This document shows, piece by piece, positions 1 through 4,600 of a DNA stretch of 7,232 bases. The notes beneath the pieces are model-generated. The model made no database searches. It worked only from the letters and a program-made list of their open reading frames with translations, and was not told the origin of the DNA. The position numbers and the translations under genes were made by a program. The stretch's first letter is position 1, and each line of letters begins with the position of its first letter. This stretch comes from CAKQOE01 sp963627215 (GTDB lineage: Bacteria > Bacillota > Clostridia > Peptostreptococcales > Anaerovoracaceae): assembly GCA_963627215.1 (NCBI GenBank), contig CAVGAH010000103.1, forward strand, positions 1 to 7,232. Direction: 5' to 3'.

Positions 1-39
1 AACCGAGACTGCACGCAGCATCCCATTCTGTGACCGCGG

Positions 40-94
40 AGCGACCTGCATGCCCACCCGCCTGTATTGGCGTCATGTGTTTACAGTAAAGTAT
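40..94 (+). repeat. 55-bp dispersed repeat R2, copy 1 (upstream of yitT-like gene)
   Basis: This 55-bp stretch matches 4507-4561 at 53 of 55 positions in the same orientation; the differences are at 71 and 76. Both copies lie upstream of a + strand gene. It contains TTTACAGTAAA, an 11-bp odd palindrome at 80-90. In this copy the sequence to the right folds back: CTGCATGCCC (46-55) and following bases can pair with 126-137, and AGTATCC (90-96) with GGATACT (112-118). The unit may therefore be the conserved half of a larger foldback element covering about 40-140. Whether it is a mobile remnant or a regulatory leader cannot be told from two copies. Confidence 0.8.
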
Positions 95-143
95 CCTTTT
101 CTGTAAATACGGGATACTGATGCATGCGGGCTTGCAGCATTAT

Positions 144-171
144 TATTTACTATAATTAATTATGGTAAATA
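144..171. promoter_or_regulatory. Near-perfect 28-bp palindrome, possible operator
   Basis: The segment is self-complementary at 13 of 14 pairs. The core ATAATTAATTAT (152-163) is flanked by ATTTAC on the left and GTAAAT on the right, with a single T/G mismatch pair at 151/164. It includes a TATAAT hexamer (151-156), but no -35 is seen at a proper distance. Its place, about 100 bp before the yitT-like start and upstream of the extended -10, suits a repressor or activator site. AT-rich DNA makes chance palindromes commoner, but this length is notable. The binding protein is unknown. Confidence 0.45.
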
Positions 172-214
172 TTCATCTATCTAACACGGAATTCTGTTAT
201 TATTCACAGCTGCG

Positions 215-223
215 TGGTATACT
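215..223 (+). promoter_or_regulatory. Extended -10 promoter element for the yitT-like gene
   Basis: TGGTATACT is a TGn extended -10 with TATACT (218-223, 5 of 6 to consensus). The expected -35 region shows no good TTGACA match, which is tolerated by extended -10 promoters. Transcription would start near 230 and give a leader of about 38 nt before the ATG at 268. This is a motif match only. Confidence 0.4.
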
Positions 224-267
224 ACATCTGTATTTTGATTCAATTCATTTACAGAGGGGTGTTTGCA

Positions 268-1158
268 ATGTATAAAAAAAATAAAGCTGCGTCAGACGCG
301 CTTCAGCAGAAGCGCAGGGATATCATAATAAGGCAGATAAAGAATAACCTTATGATCGTTGCCGGATGTATAGTTTACGGCTTCGGGCTCAATATGTTCA
401 TAAAGGCTAACGGGCTGGCTCTCGGCGGGTTTTCAGGTCTCGGCCTTATACTTAACTACAGCTTCGGTTTTCCTATCGGTGCATTCTTTATACTTGCGAA
501 TATTCCGCTGCTCATCATATCGTTTAAAGTATGGGGGAGCCGTTATGTCTTTAATACTATGATCGGAGTTATCGTCAGCTCGCTGACTGCGGAGCTTTTT
601 GCAGGTCAGACACTTGTTGTAGACGACCCGTTACTGCCTGCTATATACGGAGGACTTTTTAACGGGCTCGGCATAGGCATCGTGCTCCGCGGAAGCGGAA
701 CGACCGGAGGCTCTGATATACTGGCGCAGCTCTGCAATAAATATCGTGGAACGTCACTCGGCACTTTTTATCTTTGCTTCGATGCCTGCGTGCTCATGAT
801 CGTTGCATTGATATACGGTCTGACTACTACGCTCTACTCTATGGTAGCCGTTTTTATATCGAGCAATGTCGTAAATCTTGTAGTTGACGGGCTCGACTCC
901 GGCAAGCAGGCTATGATAATCTCGAAGCATTATGAAGAAATCGGCGATTATATCAGTCACGAGCTGCGCCGCGGCTTTACTTATTTGCACGGAAGCGGCG
1001 GATATACGGGTTCAGGCGAGGAAGTAATAATGTGCGTCGTAAGCCGATGGCAGATATTCAGACTGCGCAACGCAGTAAACAGGATAGACCCAAACGCGTT
1101 TATTATTATAAGTGACGCCTACGAAGTCTATGGTGCCGGGTTCAGGAATAACAAATAA
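268..1158 (+). CDS. YitT-family (DUF161/DUF2179) integral membrane protein
   Basis: This is a 296-aa polytopic membrane protein. The ATG at 268 is preceded by GAGGGG (254-259) at good spacing; an in-frame GTG at 214 has no such site and overlaps the likely promoter. After a basic N-terminus come roughly six to seven hydrophobic segments (about residues 26-45, 52-87, 95-113, 122-141, 165-206), rich in Gly and holding the family-typical GGFSGLGL (53-60) and RGSGTTGGSDILAQL (141-155) motifs of the two DUF161 repeats. Residues about 214-293 form the soluble DUF2179 domain, ending FIIISDAYEVYGAGF as usual. Length is normal for the family. Members are widespread in Bacillota; their substrate is not firmly established, and transport has been proposed. 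It appears monocistronic: no canonical T-tailed terminator follows, only a weak nested hairpin (GGCGT 1168-1172 with ACGCC 1203-1207). Confidence 0.92.
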   Translation: MYKKNKAASDALQQKRRDIIIRQIKNNLMIVAGCIVYGFGLNMFIKANGLALGGFSGLGLILNYSFGFPIGAFFILANIPLLIISFKVWGSRYVFNTMIGVIVSSLTAELFAGQTLVVDDPLLPAIYGGLFNGLGIGIVLRGSGTTGGSDILAQLCNKYRGTSLGTFYLCFDACVLMIVALIYGLTTTLYSMVAVFISSNVVNLVVDGLDSGKQAMIISKHYEEIGDYISHELRRGFTYLHGSGGYTGSGEEVIMCVVSRWQIFRLRNAVNRIDPNAFIIISDAYEVYGAGFRNNK

Positions 1159-1213
1159 ATAAAGCAAGGCGTCCTGTATTTACCAAGTATAAATAAATGC
1201 ATACGCCAGACCC

Positions 1214-1228
1214 ACGCGCCCGGCGCGT
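1214..1228. repeat. 15-bp GC palindrome (7+1+7), copy 1
   Basis: ACGCGCC-C-GGCGCGT is a perfect odd palindrome 56 bp past the yitT-like stop codon. It shares the core GCCCGGC and the 7+1+7 layout with those at 2717, 3742, 4213 (core reversed) and 5800. No U-tract follows, so it is not a standard terminator. Confidence 0.6.
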
Positions 1229-1265
1229 TCGCAGTCATACAAAAGCAGCCAGAAAAATCATGTCA

Positions 1266-1294
1266 TGGACAATCGTAATGTGAAAGCGTATAAT
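1266..1294 (+). promoter_or_regulatory. Sigma-A-like promoter of the M16 peptidase gene
   Basis: TGGACA (1266-1271, 5 of 6 to the -35 consensus) is followed by a 17-nt spacer and a perfect TATAAT (1289-1294). Transcription should start near 1301, leaving an 82-84 nt leader before the ATG at 1384. Another reading, a leaderless start at ATG 1303, is possible but unlikely. Confidence 0.75.
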
Positions 1295-1300
1295 ATTAAG

Positions 1301-1357
1301 GAATGTATGCAGACATTCATATTGACCGGAGGAAGCGCTGCACGGCGGTTCCGTCGG
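1301..1357 (+). promoter_or_regulatory. Two-hairpin 5' leader of the M16 peptidase mRNA
   Basis: The predicted transcript opens with a stem GAATGT (1301-1306)/ACATTC (1313-1318). A second, longer stem pairs CCGGAGGAA (1326-1334) with TTCCGTCGG (1349-1357) apart from one mismatch and one G-U, and continues with CGC (1336-1338)/GCG (1345-1347). The second stem masks a GGAGGAA that resembles a ribosome binding site but has no start codon behind it. It may affect mRNA stability or translation; no known riboswitch class is recognised. Confidence 0.4.
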
Positions 1358-1383
1358 AGGAAAGAAAGAGGTCGGAAGAAAAA

Positions 1384-2631
1384 ATGATCGAAATAAGAAA
1401 ACTGAACTGCGGTCTCCGCATGGTACTCGAAAAGATACCTTATGTTGAATCTGTCACAGCCGGTATATGGGTGAAGGCCGGATGCGTTGACGAGGACGAC
1501 ACATGCAGAGGGATATCGCATTTTATAGAACATATGATGTTCAAGGGCACGGGCGCGAGGAGCGCGCGTCAGATAGCGTCAGACATCGATGCCTTAGGCG
1601 CTCAGATAAACGCATTTACTTCAAAGGAAAGCACTTGCTACTACGTAAGGTCGCTCAGCTCAAATCTCGATAAGACATGCGACATCCTGATCGACATGAT
1701 GACTGACTCAAAGTTTGACCCTGAGGAAATGAAAAAGGAAAAGCAGGTCGTAAAGGAAGAAATAAAAATGGTAGAGGATACTCCTGACGACGACGCGCAG
1801 GACATGCTTTACGAGGTCCTCTTTAAGGGCGCGCCGCTCTCAGGCTCTATACTCGGAACGCCTGAAAGCCTTGACGCGTTCACGCACGACGACCTGAAAA
1901 ATTATATTGCAAGAGAGTATTCACTCGATCATATCGTAGTTTCCATCGCAGGAAACTTTGACGAGGACGCGATATGCGCGCAGTTTGAAAACAAGCTTTC
2001 ATGCATGACTGCAGCAAAGAAGGAAAAGTCTGCGGGCAATCAGATATACGTTCCGTCTTTCAAGGGCAAGGTCAAGGACATTGAGCAGACTCACATCTGC
2101 CTCGGCACAAAGGCGCTTAAATTCGACGACGCAGACACATATACGCTCAACATACTTAACAATATAATGGGAGGTAGCATGAGCTCGCGCCTTTTCCAAA
2201 ACATCCGCGAGGAAAAGGGCATGGCATACACAGTTTACTCTTACACAGGCTCGCACGACAAGGATGGCTTTTACGCTATCAGCGCGGGCGTTGCTCACGA
2301 CAAGATCGAGGATACTGTATACGCTATCCGCGAAGAGCTCGAAAACCTTGCAAAGGGCGGCGTTACAGCTGAGGAGCTTGAAATATCGAAGCAGCAGACA
2401 AAGGGCGGTCTCATATTCAGCCTGGAAAACACGAGCAACCGCATGGTGCTCAACGGCAAGTACGCGCTCTTCAGAAACCGCGTGAGAACAGCAGAAGAAG
2501 CTATATCAGCGATAGACGCCGTTTCAATGGACGACATCGCAAGAGTAGCAGCGATGATAACAGACATCTCGAAATATTCGGGAACTATCGTGAGCCGCAG
2601 AGACGTAGATCTCGCAGCGCTTATGAAGTAA
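1384..2631 (+). CDS. M16-family zinc metallopeptidase (processing peptidase-like)
   Basis: The product is a 415-aa single-chain M16 peptidase of the MlpA/mitochondrial processing peptidase-beta type, expected to be cytoplasmic and zinc-dependent. The inverted zinc motif HFIEH is at residues 46-50 (His46, Glu49 as catalytic base, His50), and the third ligand is Glu125 or Glu126 in VVKEEIKMVEDTPDD, the expected ~75 residues downstream. The C-terminal inactive half carries GGSMSSRLFQNIREEKGMAY (263-282), containing the conserved Arg275/Tyr282 substrate-backbone pair. Length is normal and the frame intact. Start choice: ATG 1384 has GGAAG (1374-1378) close by, and MIEIRKLNCGLRMVLEKIP matches the usual N-terminus; an in-frame ATG at 1303 would add 27 charged residues and sits at the predicted transcription start. 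In many Bacillota this gene lies by pnp, but not here. Physiological substrates of this bacterial group are poorly known. Confidence 0.94.
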   Translation: MIEIRKLNCGLRMVLEKIPYVESVTAGIWVKAGCVDEDDTCRGISHFIEHMMFKGTGARSARQIASDIDALGAQINAFTSKESTCYYVRSLSSNLDKTCDILIDMMTDSKFDPEEMKKEKQVVKEEIKMVEDTPDDDAQDMLYEVLFKGAPLSGSILGTPESLDAFTHDDLKNYIAREYSLDHIVVSIAGNFDEDAICAQFENKLSCMTAAKKEKSAGNQIYVPSFKGKVKDIEQTHICLGTKALKFDDADTYTLNILNNIMGGSMSSRLFQNIREEKGMAYTVYSYTGSHDKDGFYAISAGVAHDKIEDTVYAIREELENLAKGGVTAEELEISKQQTKGGLIFSLENTSNRMVLNGKYALFRNRVRTAEEAISAIDAVSMDDIARVAAMITDISKYSGTIVSRRDVDLAALMK

Positions 2632-2648
2632 TGCAGTAATGCAGTAAT
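2632..2648 (+). repeat. Tandem TGCAGTAA repeat right after the M16 stop codon
   Basis: Two overlapping copies of TGCAGTAAT (2632-2640 and 2640-2648) begin at the base after the TAA. The same 9-mer recurs at 4186-4194, 6368-6376 and, inverted, at 4260-4268. The second copy extends to TGCAGTAATAA, shared with 4186-4196. The gap up to the nitroreductase also holds a hairpin GGCGTT (2676-2681)/AACGCC (2694-2699) and CCGGCG (2705-2710)/CGCCGG (2716-2721), neither with a U-tract. Confidence 0.65.
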
Positions 2649-2716
2649 AAAGTCTTCAGCGCACCGATCAAAGAAGGCGTTAAACTCAGCAAAAACGCCG
2701 AGATCCGGCGCGTTTC

Positions 2717-2731
2717 GCCGGCCCGGCCGGC
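2717..2731. repeat. 15-bp GC palindrome (7+1+7), copy 2
   Basis: GCCGGCC-C-GGCCGGC is a perfect odd palindrome made only of G and C, in the gap between the M16 and nitroreductase genes. It overlaps the right arm of the hairpin 2705-2721, so two alternative foldings compete. Same core as the copy at 1214. Confidence 0.6.
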
Positions 2732-2796
2732 CCATATATGCGGTGACGCATCAACTGGTAAATTTGTTAATTAACGAATCAAGGAGGTTTACAGAA

Positions 2797-3309
2797 ATGG
2801 AATTTTTAGAACTCGCAAAGAAAAGATTTTCAGTAAGAAAATTTGAGGACAAGCCTGTTGAAGAGGAAAAGCTCCAGAAGATCATGGAAGCGGGCCGCGT
2901 AGCGCCGACAGCAAAAAATCTTCAGCCGACTAAGGTCTATGTTTTAAAGAGCGCGGAAGCTCTTGAAAAGATCAGAGCGATAACTCCTGCTACATTTAAG
3001 GCGCCTGTAGTTATGCTCGTATGCACCGACGAAGCGAACGCATGGGTAAATCCTTTTGATGAATTTAATTCACATGTAATGGACTCGAGCATAATCTGCA
3101 CTCACATGATGCTCGAGACAGAGGAGCTGGGACTCGGAACTACATGGGTATGCTGGTTCGACACAGAAAAGGTAAAGGAAGCGTTCGGACTGCCTGAGGG
3201 CATACAGCCGAGATGCCTCCTGCCGATAGGTTATCCTGCTGCTGACGTTAAGCCGGGTCCTATGCATGCGACAAGGAAGCCTGCAGAGGAAATATTTACT
3301 GTACTGTAA
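2797..3309 (+). CDS. Nitroreductase-family FMN flavoprotein
   Basis: The product is a 170-aa short nitroreductase-fold protein, probably a cytoplasmic FMN-dependent NAD(P)H oxidoreductase acting as a homodimer. The N-terminal RFSVRKF (10-16) supplies the Arg/Ser/Arg FMN-phosphate contacts, PTAKNLQP (37-44) fits the second flavin-binding loop, LGLGTTWVCWF (111-121) is the conserved helix-loop, and LPIGYPA...H..RKP (142-161) is the typical C-terminal end. Its length is at the short end of the family. ATG 2797 has a perfect AAGGAGG (2781-2787) nine bases upstream, so the 18-residue in-frame extension from ATG 2743 is rejected. A 10-bp palindrome GTTAATTAAC (2766-2775) lies just before the ribosome binding site and could be an operator. 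The natural substrate cannot be told from sequence. The mRNA probably runs through the multi-armed element to the terminator at 3614. Confidence 0.92.
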   Translation: MEFLELAKKRFSVRKFEDKPVEEEKLQKIMEAGRVAPTAKNLQPTKVYVLKSAEALEKIRAITPATFKAPVVMLVCTDEANAWVNPFDEFNSHVMDSSIICTHMMLETEELGLGTTWVCWFDTEKVKEAFGLPEGIQPRCLLPIGYPAADVKPGPMHATRKPAEEIFTVL

Positions 3310-3328
3310 GAAAAGGAAGCCTCTTTGT

Positions 3329-3571
3329 TGCCTGCGAAATATACGGAACGGTTGAAGCCCTGCCCGTATCTTTGATACGGCGCGCAGGTCTCATACAGAA
3401 ATTGCGCATTTTACGCAGCTTCAGCTGCAGTGTAAAATGCGACAGCGTAGTTCACGAAGTGAACGTAGGAAGGCAGCATAGCTGCCTGTTGCGCGGCTTT
3501 AGCCGCAGTGCAATTTTTCAGTTCGTGGTACAGGGAACTTCAGCTACACTTCCCCGTATATTCTCCGGCAT
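3329..3571 (+). repeat. Multi-armed inverted-repeat element E, complete copy
   Basis: About 243 bp bounded by imperfect terminal inverted repeats: TGCC...AATATACGG (3329-3346) and CCGTATATT...GGCA (3554-3570). A second closing stem pairs TGAAGCCCTG (3353-3362) with CAGGG-AA-CTTCA (3531-3542). Inside are five arms: CCGTATC/GATACGG with loop TTT (3364-3380); a 10-bp stem CGCATTTTAC/GTAAAATGCG (3405-3414, 3432-3441) carrying GCAGC-TTCA-GCTGC and an AGT bulge; GTTCAC-GAA-GTGAAC (3450-3464); GGCAGC-ATA-GCTGCC (3472-3486); and TTGC/GCAA around GCGGC-TTTA-GCCGC, again with an AGT bulge (3489-3513). A second copy, inverted, occupies 7135-7232, and a 35-bp piece recurs inverted at 4473-4507. It has no convincing coding capacity. 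It could be a MITE-like element or a structured RNA; the repeated arm design favours folding as RNA or single-stranded DNA. Confidence 0.85.
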
Positions 3572-3613
3572 TATGGGGCGTCTTTTTGTAGTAATAATAA
3601 ATATATCAATCTT

Positions 3614-3655
3614 AGAGACCTGAGATCAAATGATTCGGGTCTCTTTTTTATTTTA
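3614..3655 (+). terminator. Intrinsic terminator
   Basis: A 10-bp stem AGAGACCTGA (3614-3623) pairs with TCGGGTCTCT (3635-3644), including one G-U, followed by TTTTTTATTTT. It ends transcription entering from the nitroreductase gene and the element, and insulates the promoter at 3661. It lies outside the repeat element, since the second element copy does not share it. Confidence 0.88.
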
Positions 3656-3660
3656 GTTTG

Positions 3661-3689
3661 TTGACTTTTTAAAACAGCAGCGTTACAAT
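3661..3689 (+). promoter_or_regulatory. Sigma-A-like promoter of the Cys-rich peptide gene
   Basis: TTGACT (3661-3666, 5 of 6) and TACAAT (3684-3689, 5 of 6) are separated by the ideal 17 nt. Transcription should start near 3696, giving a leader of about 140 nt before the ATG at 3838. This is one of the two best promoters in the window. Confidence 0.82.
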
Positions 3690-3696
3690 GTGCATA

Positions 3697-3714
3697 GGTT
3701 AGAAATACCTAACC
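3697..3714. promoter_or_regulatory. Putative DtxR/IdeR-like metal-repressor operator
   Basis: GGTTAG (3697-3702) and CTAACC (3709-3714) form an inverted repeat at the predicted transcription start, where repressor binding would block initiation. The half-site AGGTTAG resembles that of DtxR/IdeR boxes (AGGTTAG-S-CTAACCT), but the spacer here is 6 nt rather than 1. The overlapping TTAGAAATACCTAA (3699-3712) resembles another dyad of the same family. The downstream gene is iron-uptake associated, which supports the reading. Spacing differs from consensus, so the regulator is inferred. Confidence 0.45.
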
Positions 3715-3741
3715 CGCTATCCGGAATATTACATATGACGA

Positions 3742-3756
3742 GCGCGCCCGGCGCGC
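3742..3756. repeat. 15-bp GC palindrome (7+1+7), copy 3
   Basis: GCGCGCC-C-GGCGCGC is a perfect odd palindrome within the untranslated leader of the Cys-rich peptide mRNA, about 45 nt after the predicted transcription start. It shares the CGCCCGGCG centre with the copy at 1214. Confidence 0.6.
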
Positions 3757-3837
3757 GGGAAAAGGCGGGAGTAAAATAAACCAAATGATAAATAAACGGC
3801 AAAGGTCCGAATGGACGCTTTCCGGGAGGTGATATTT

Positions 3838-4056
3838 ATGTTAGGAAATATAGTCGTTATCCTCATACTTGCAGTATGGGCTGTATGGGCGCTCAAGGTC
3901 ATAGTGGGCGAAGCGAAAAACGGCGGATGTGTAGGCTGTACAGGCAGTGGATGCGGTGGTTCGTGCTCTGCGTGCAGCGGCGGCTCAGCTCTCGAAGATC
4001 TGAACAAGCTCGCGGACAGACTGGCTGCAGAGCGCAGGAGCAGAGAAAACAGATAA
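3838..4056 (+). CDS. FeoB-associated Cys-rich membrane peptide
   Basis: The product is a 72-aa peptide. Residues 2-23 form one hydrophobic helix (GNIVVILILAVWAVWALKVIVG), followed by a Gly/Ser/Cys-rich segment GGCVGCTGSGCGGSCSAC (29-46) with five cysteines, and a charged C-terminal helix (about 51-72). This architecture matches the FeoB-associated Cys-rich membrane protein family, usually encoded beside ferrous iron transporter genes and thought to help iron handling at the membrane. Here no feoA or feoB lies within the window, so it is an orphan or far from its partner. The ATG at 3838 follows GGGAGGTGAT (3824-3833); the in-frame ATG at 3811 overlaps that site and is rejected. It is monocistronic, with its own promoter, a metal-repressor-like dyad and a terminator. 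The family call rests on architecture alone; metal binding is inferred from the Cys cluster. Confidence 0.82.
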   Translation: MLGNIVVILILAVWAVWALKVIVGEAKNGGCVGCTGSGCGGSCSACSGGSALEDLNKLADRLAAERRSRENR

Positions 4057-4075
4057 TTGCAGTTGATAAACGAGA

Positions 4076-4120
4076 AAAAGCGGAAAGCCGGCGAATGTGT
4101 CGGTTTTCCGCTTTTCTTTG
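4076..4120 (+). terminator. Intrinsic terminator after the Cys-rich peptide gene
   Basis: A 15-bp stem pairs 4076-4090 (AAAAGCGGAAAGCCG) with 4101-4115 (CGGTTTTCCGCTTTT), with one G-U and a 10-nt loop, beginning 20 nt after the stop codon. The U-rich tail is CTTTTCTTT, partly inside the stem. The A-rich left flank would also make it work on the opposite strand. Confidence 0.85.
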
Positions 4121-4185
4121 CGTAAAAGTTCAAATTTATTGATTTAAAATTCAACTTTATCGTTTTATAAAAATGAAGGATAAAT

Positions 4186-4268
4186 TGCAGTAATAAGGCC
4201 TCACACTGACCGGGCCGCCGGGCGGCCGCAGGTTATGATGTCAGCGGCGTTAGCCGCGCATTACTGCA
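4186..4268. repeat. 83-bp structured mini-element with 9-bp terminal inverted repeats
   Basis: The ends are TGCAGTAAT (4186-4194) and ATTACTGCA (4260-4268), perfect inverted repeats. Inside, TGAC (4207-4210) pairs with GTCA (4240-4243) around the GC palindrome GGCCGCC-G-GGCGGCC (4213-4227), and next to it lies a hairpin GCGGC-GTTA-GCCGC (4244-4257). The last is the same arm type as GCGGC-TTTA-GCCGC in element E. It has no coding capacity. The compact layout resembles a miniature inverted-repeat element; no transposase is present to prove mobility. Confidence 0.65.
4213..4227. repeat. 15-bp GC palindrome (7+1+7), copy 4
   Basis: GGCCGCC-G-GGCGGCC carries the core GCCGGGC, the reverse complement of the GCCCGGC shared by the other copies. 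It forms the central arm of the mini-element 4186-4268. Confidence 0.6.
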
Positions 4269-4312
4269 TCAGAACAAATATATTGGTATACTGATGTTTT
4301 TATGATGGTTTT

Positions 4313-4326
4313 GTGAAAATTTTCAC
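4313..4326. promoter_or_regulatory. Perfect 14-bp palindrome, possible operator
   Basis: GTGAAAATTTTCAC is perfectly self-complementary. It lies upstream of a weak extended -10-like TGGTAATAT (4353-4361). The stretch from 4327 to 4472 shows no gene or RNA that I recognise. The nearest gene downstream is the alarmone synthetase, 275 bp away. Binding protein unknown. Confidence 0.4.
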
Positions 4327-4472
4327 GTATGTGTTTATATATTCCGAAACTGTGGTAATATACCTATGGCGCTTATGCTTTTATCACTGCGCTGCAGTAA
4401 ATCTTTGAGAGCATAGAGCGAAAAGGGATTAGAAAAGAAAATATCTTAATAAGACTTTATTGTAATTTTTAT

Positions 4473-4507
4473 TGCGCGCCGTATCAAAGATACGGGCAGG
4501 GCTTCAA
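4473..4507 (-). repeat. 35-bp fragment of element E, inverted
   Basis: All 35 bases are the exact reverse complement of 3352-3386, covering one strand of the closing stem (TGAAGCCCTG) and the arm CCGTATC-TTT-GATACGG. It ends exactly where the 55-bp repeat R2 begins at 4507, so the two form a composite. The fragment cannot make the full multi-armed fold. Confidence 0.9.
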
Positions 4508-4561
4508 GCGACCTGCATGCCCACCCGCCTGTATTGGTGTCACGTGTTTACAGTAAAGTAT
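4507..4561 (+). repeat. 55-bp dispersed repeat R2, copy 2 (upstream of relQ-like gene)
   Basis: This copy matches 40-94 at 53 of 55 positions, in the same orientation, and ends 40 bp before the ATG at 4601. Past 4561 the two copies diverge; here AAAGTATACTTT forms a local palindrome at the junction. The right-hand fold-back half present near copy 1 is missing. Confidence 0.85.
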
Positions 4562-4600
4562 ACTTTATTGTCTGTTAAGGTGAAAATTCGGAGGGGATTC

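Noticed and set aside
80..109. TTTACA-based promoter in R2 copy 1
   Set aside because: No -10 better than 3 of 6 occurs at 16-18 nt spacing in either copy, so it is not listed as a promoter feature.
2705..2731. GC hairpins after the M16 gene as an intrinsic terminator
   Set aside because: No U-tract follows either fold; a factor-dependent role cannot be shown from the sequence.
2295..2735. 146-codon open frame on the - strand
   Set aside because: It is antisense to the well-supported C-terminal half of the M16 peptidase, Ser/Ala-rich and without a ribosome binding site.
3329..3571. CRISPR array or tRNA cluster reading of the multiple short hairpins
   Set aside because: Arms differ in sequence and spacing, there are no constant direct repeats with unique spacers, and no acceptor/T-arm consensus for tRNA is present.
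3372..3623. 83-codon open frame on the + strand across the multi-armed element
   Set aside because: It runs through the hairpin arms of repeat element E, has no ribosome binding site and shows no protein-like composition; it is a by-product of the repeat.
4365..4415. 16-codon open frame starting ATG 4365
   Set aside because: No ribosome binding site, very short, and no family resemblance.
4472..4600. Upstream in-frame extension of the alarmone synthetase to 4472
   Set aside because: The extra 43 codons translate the E fragment and R2 repeat, and a strong GGAGGGG sits directly before ATG 4601.
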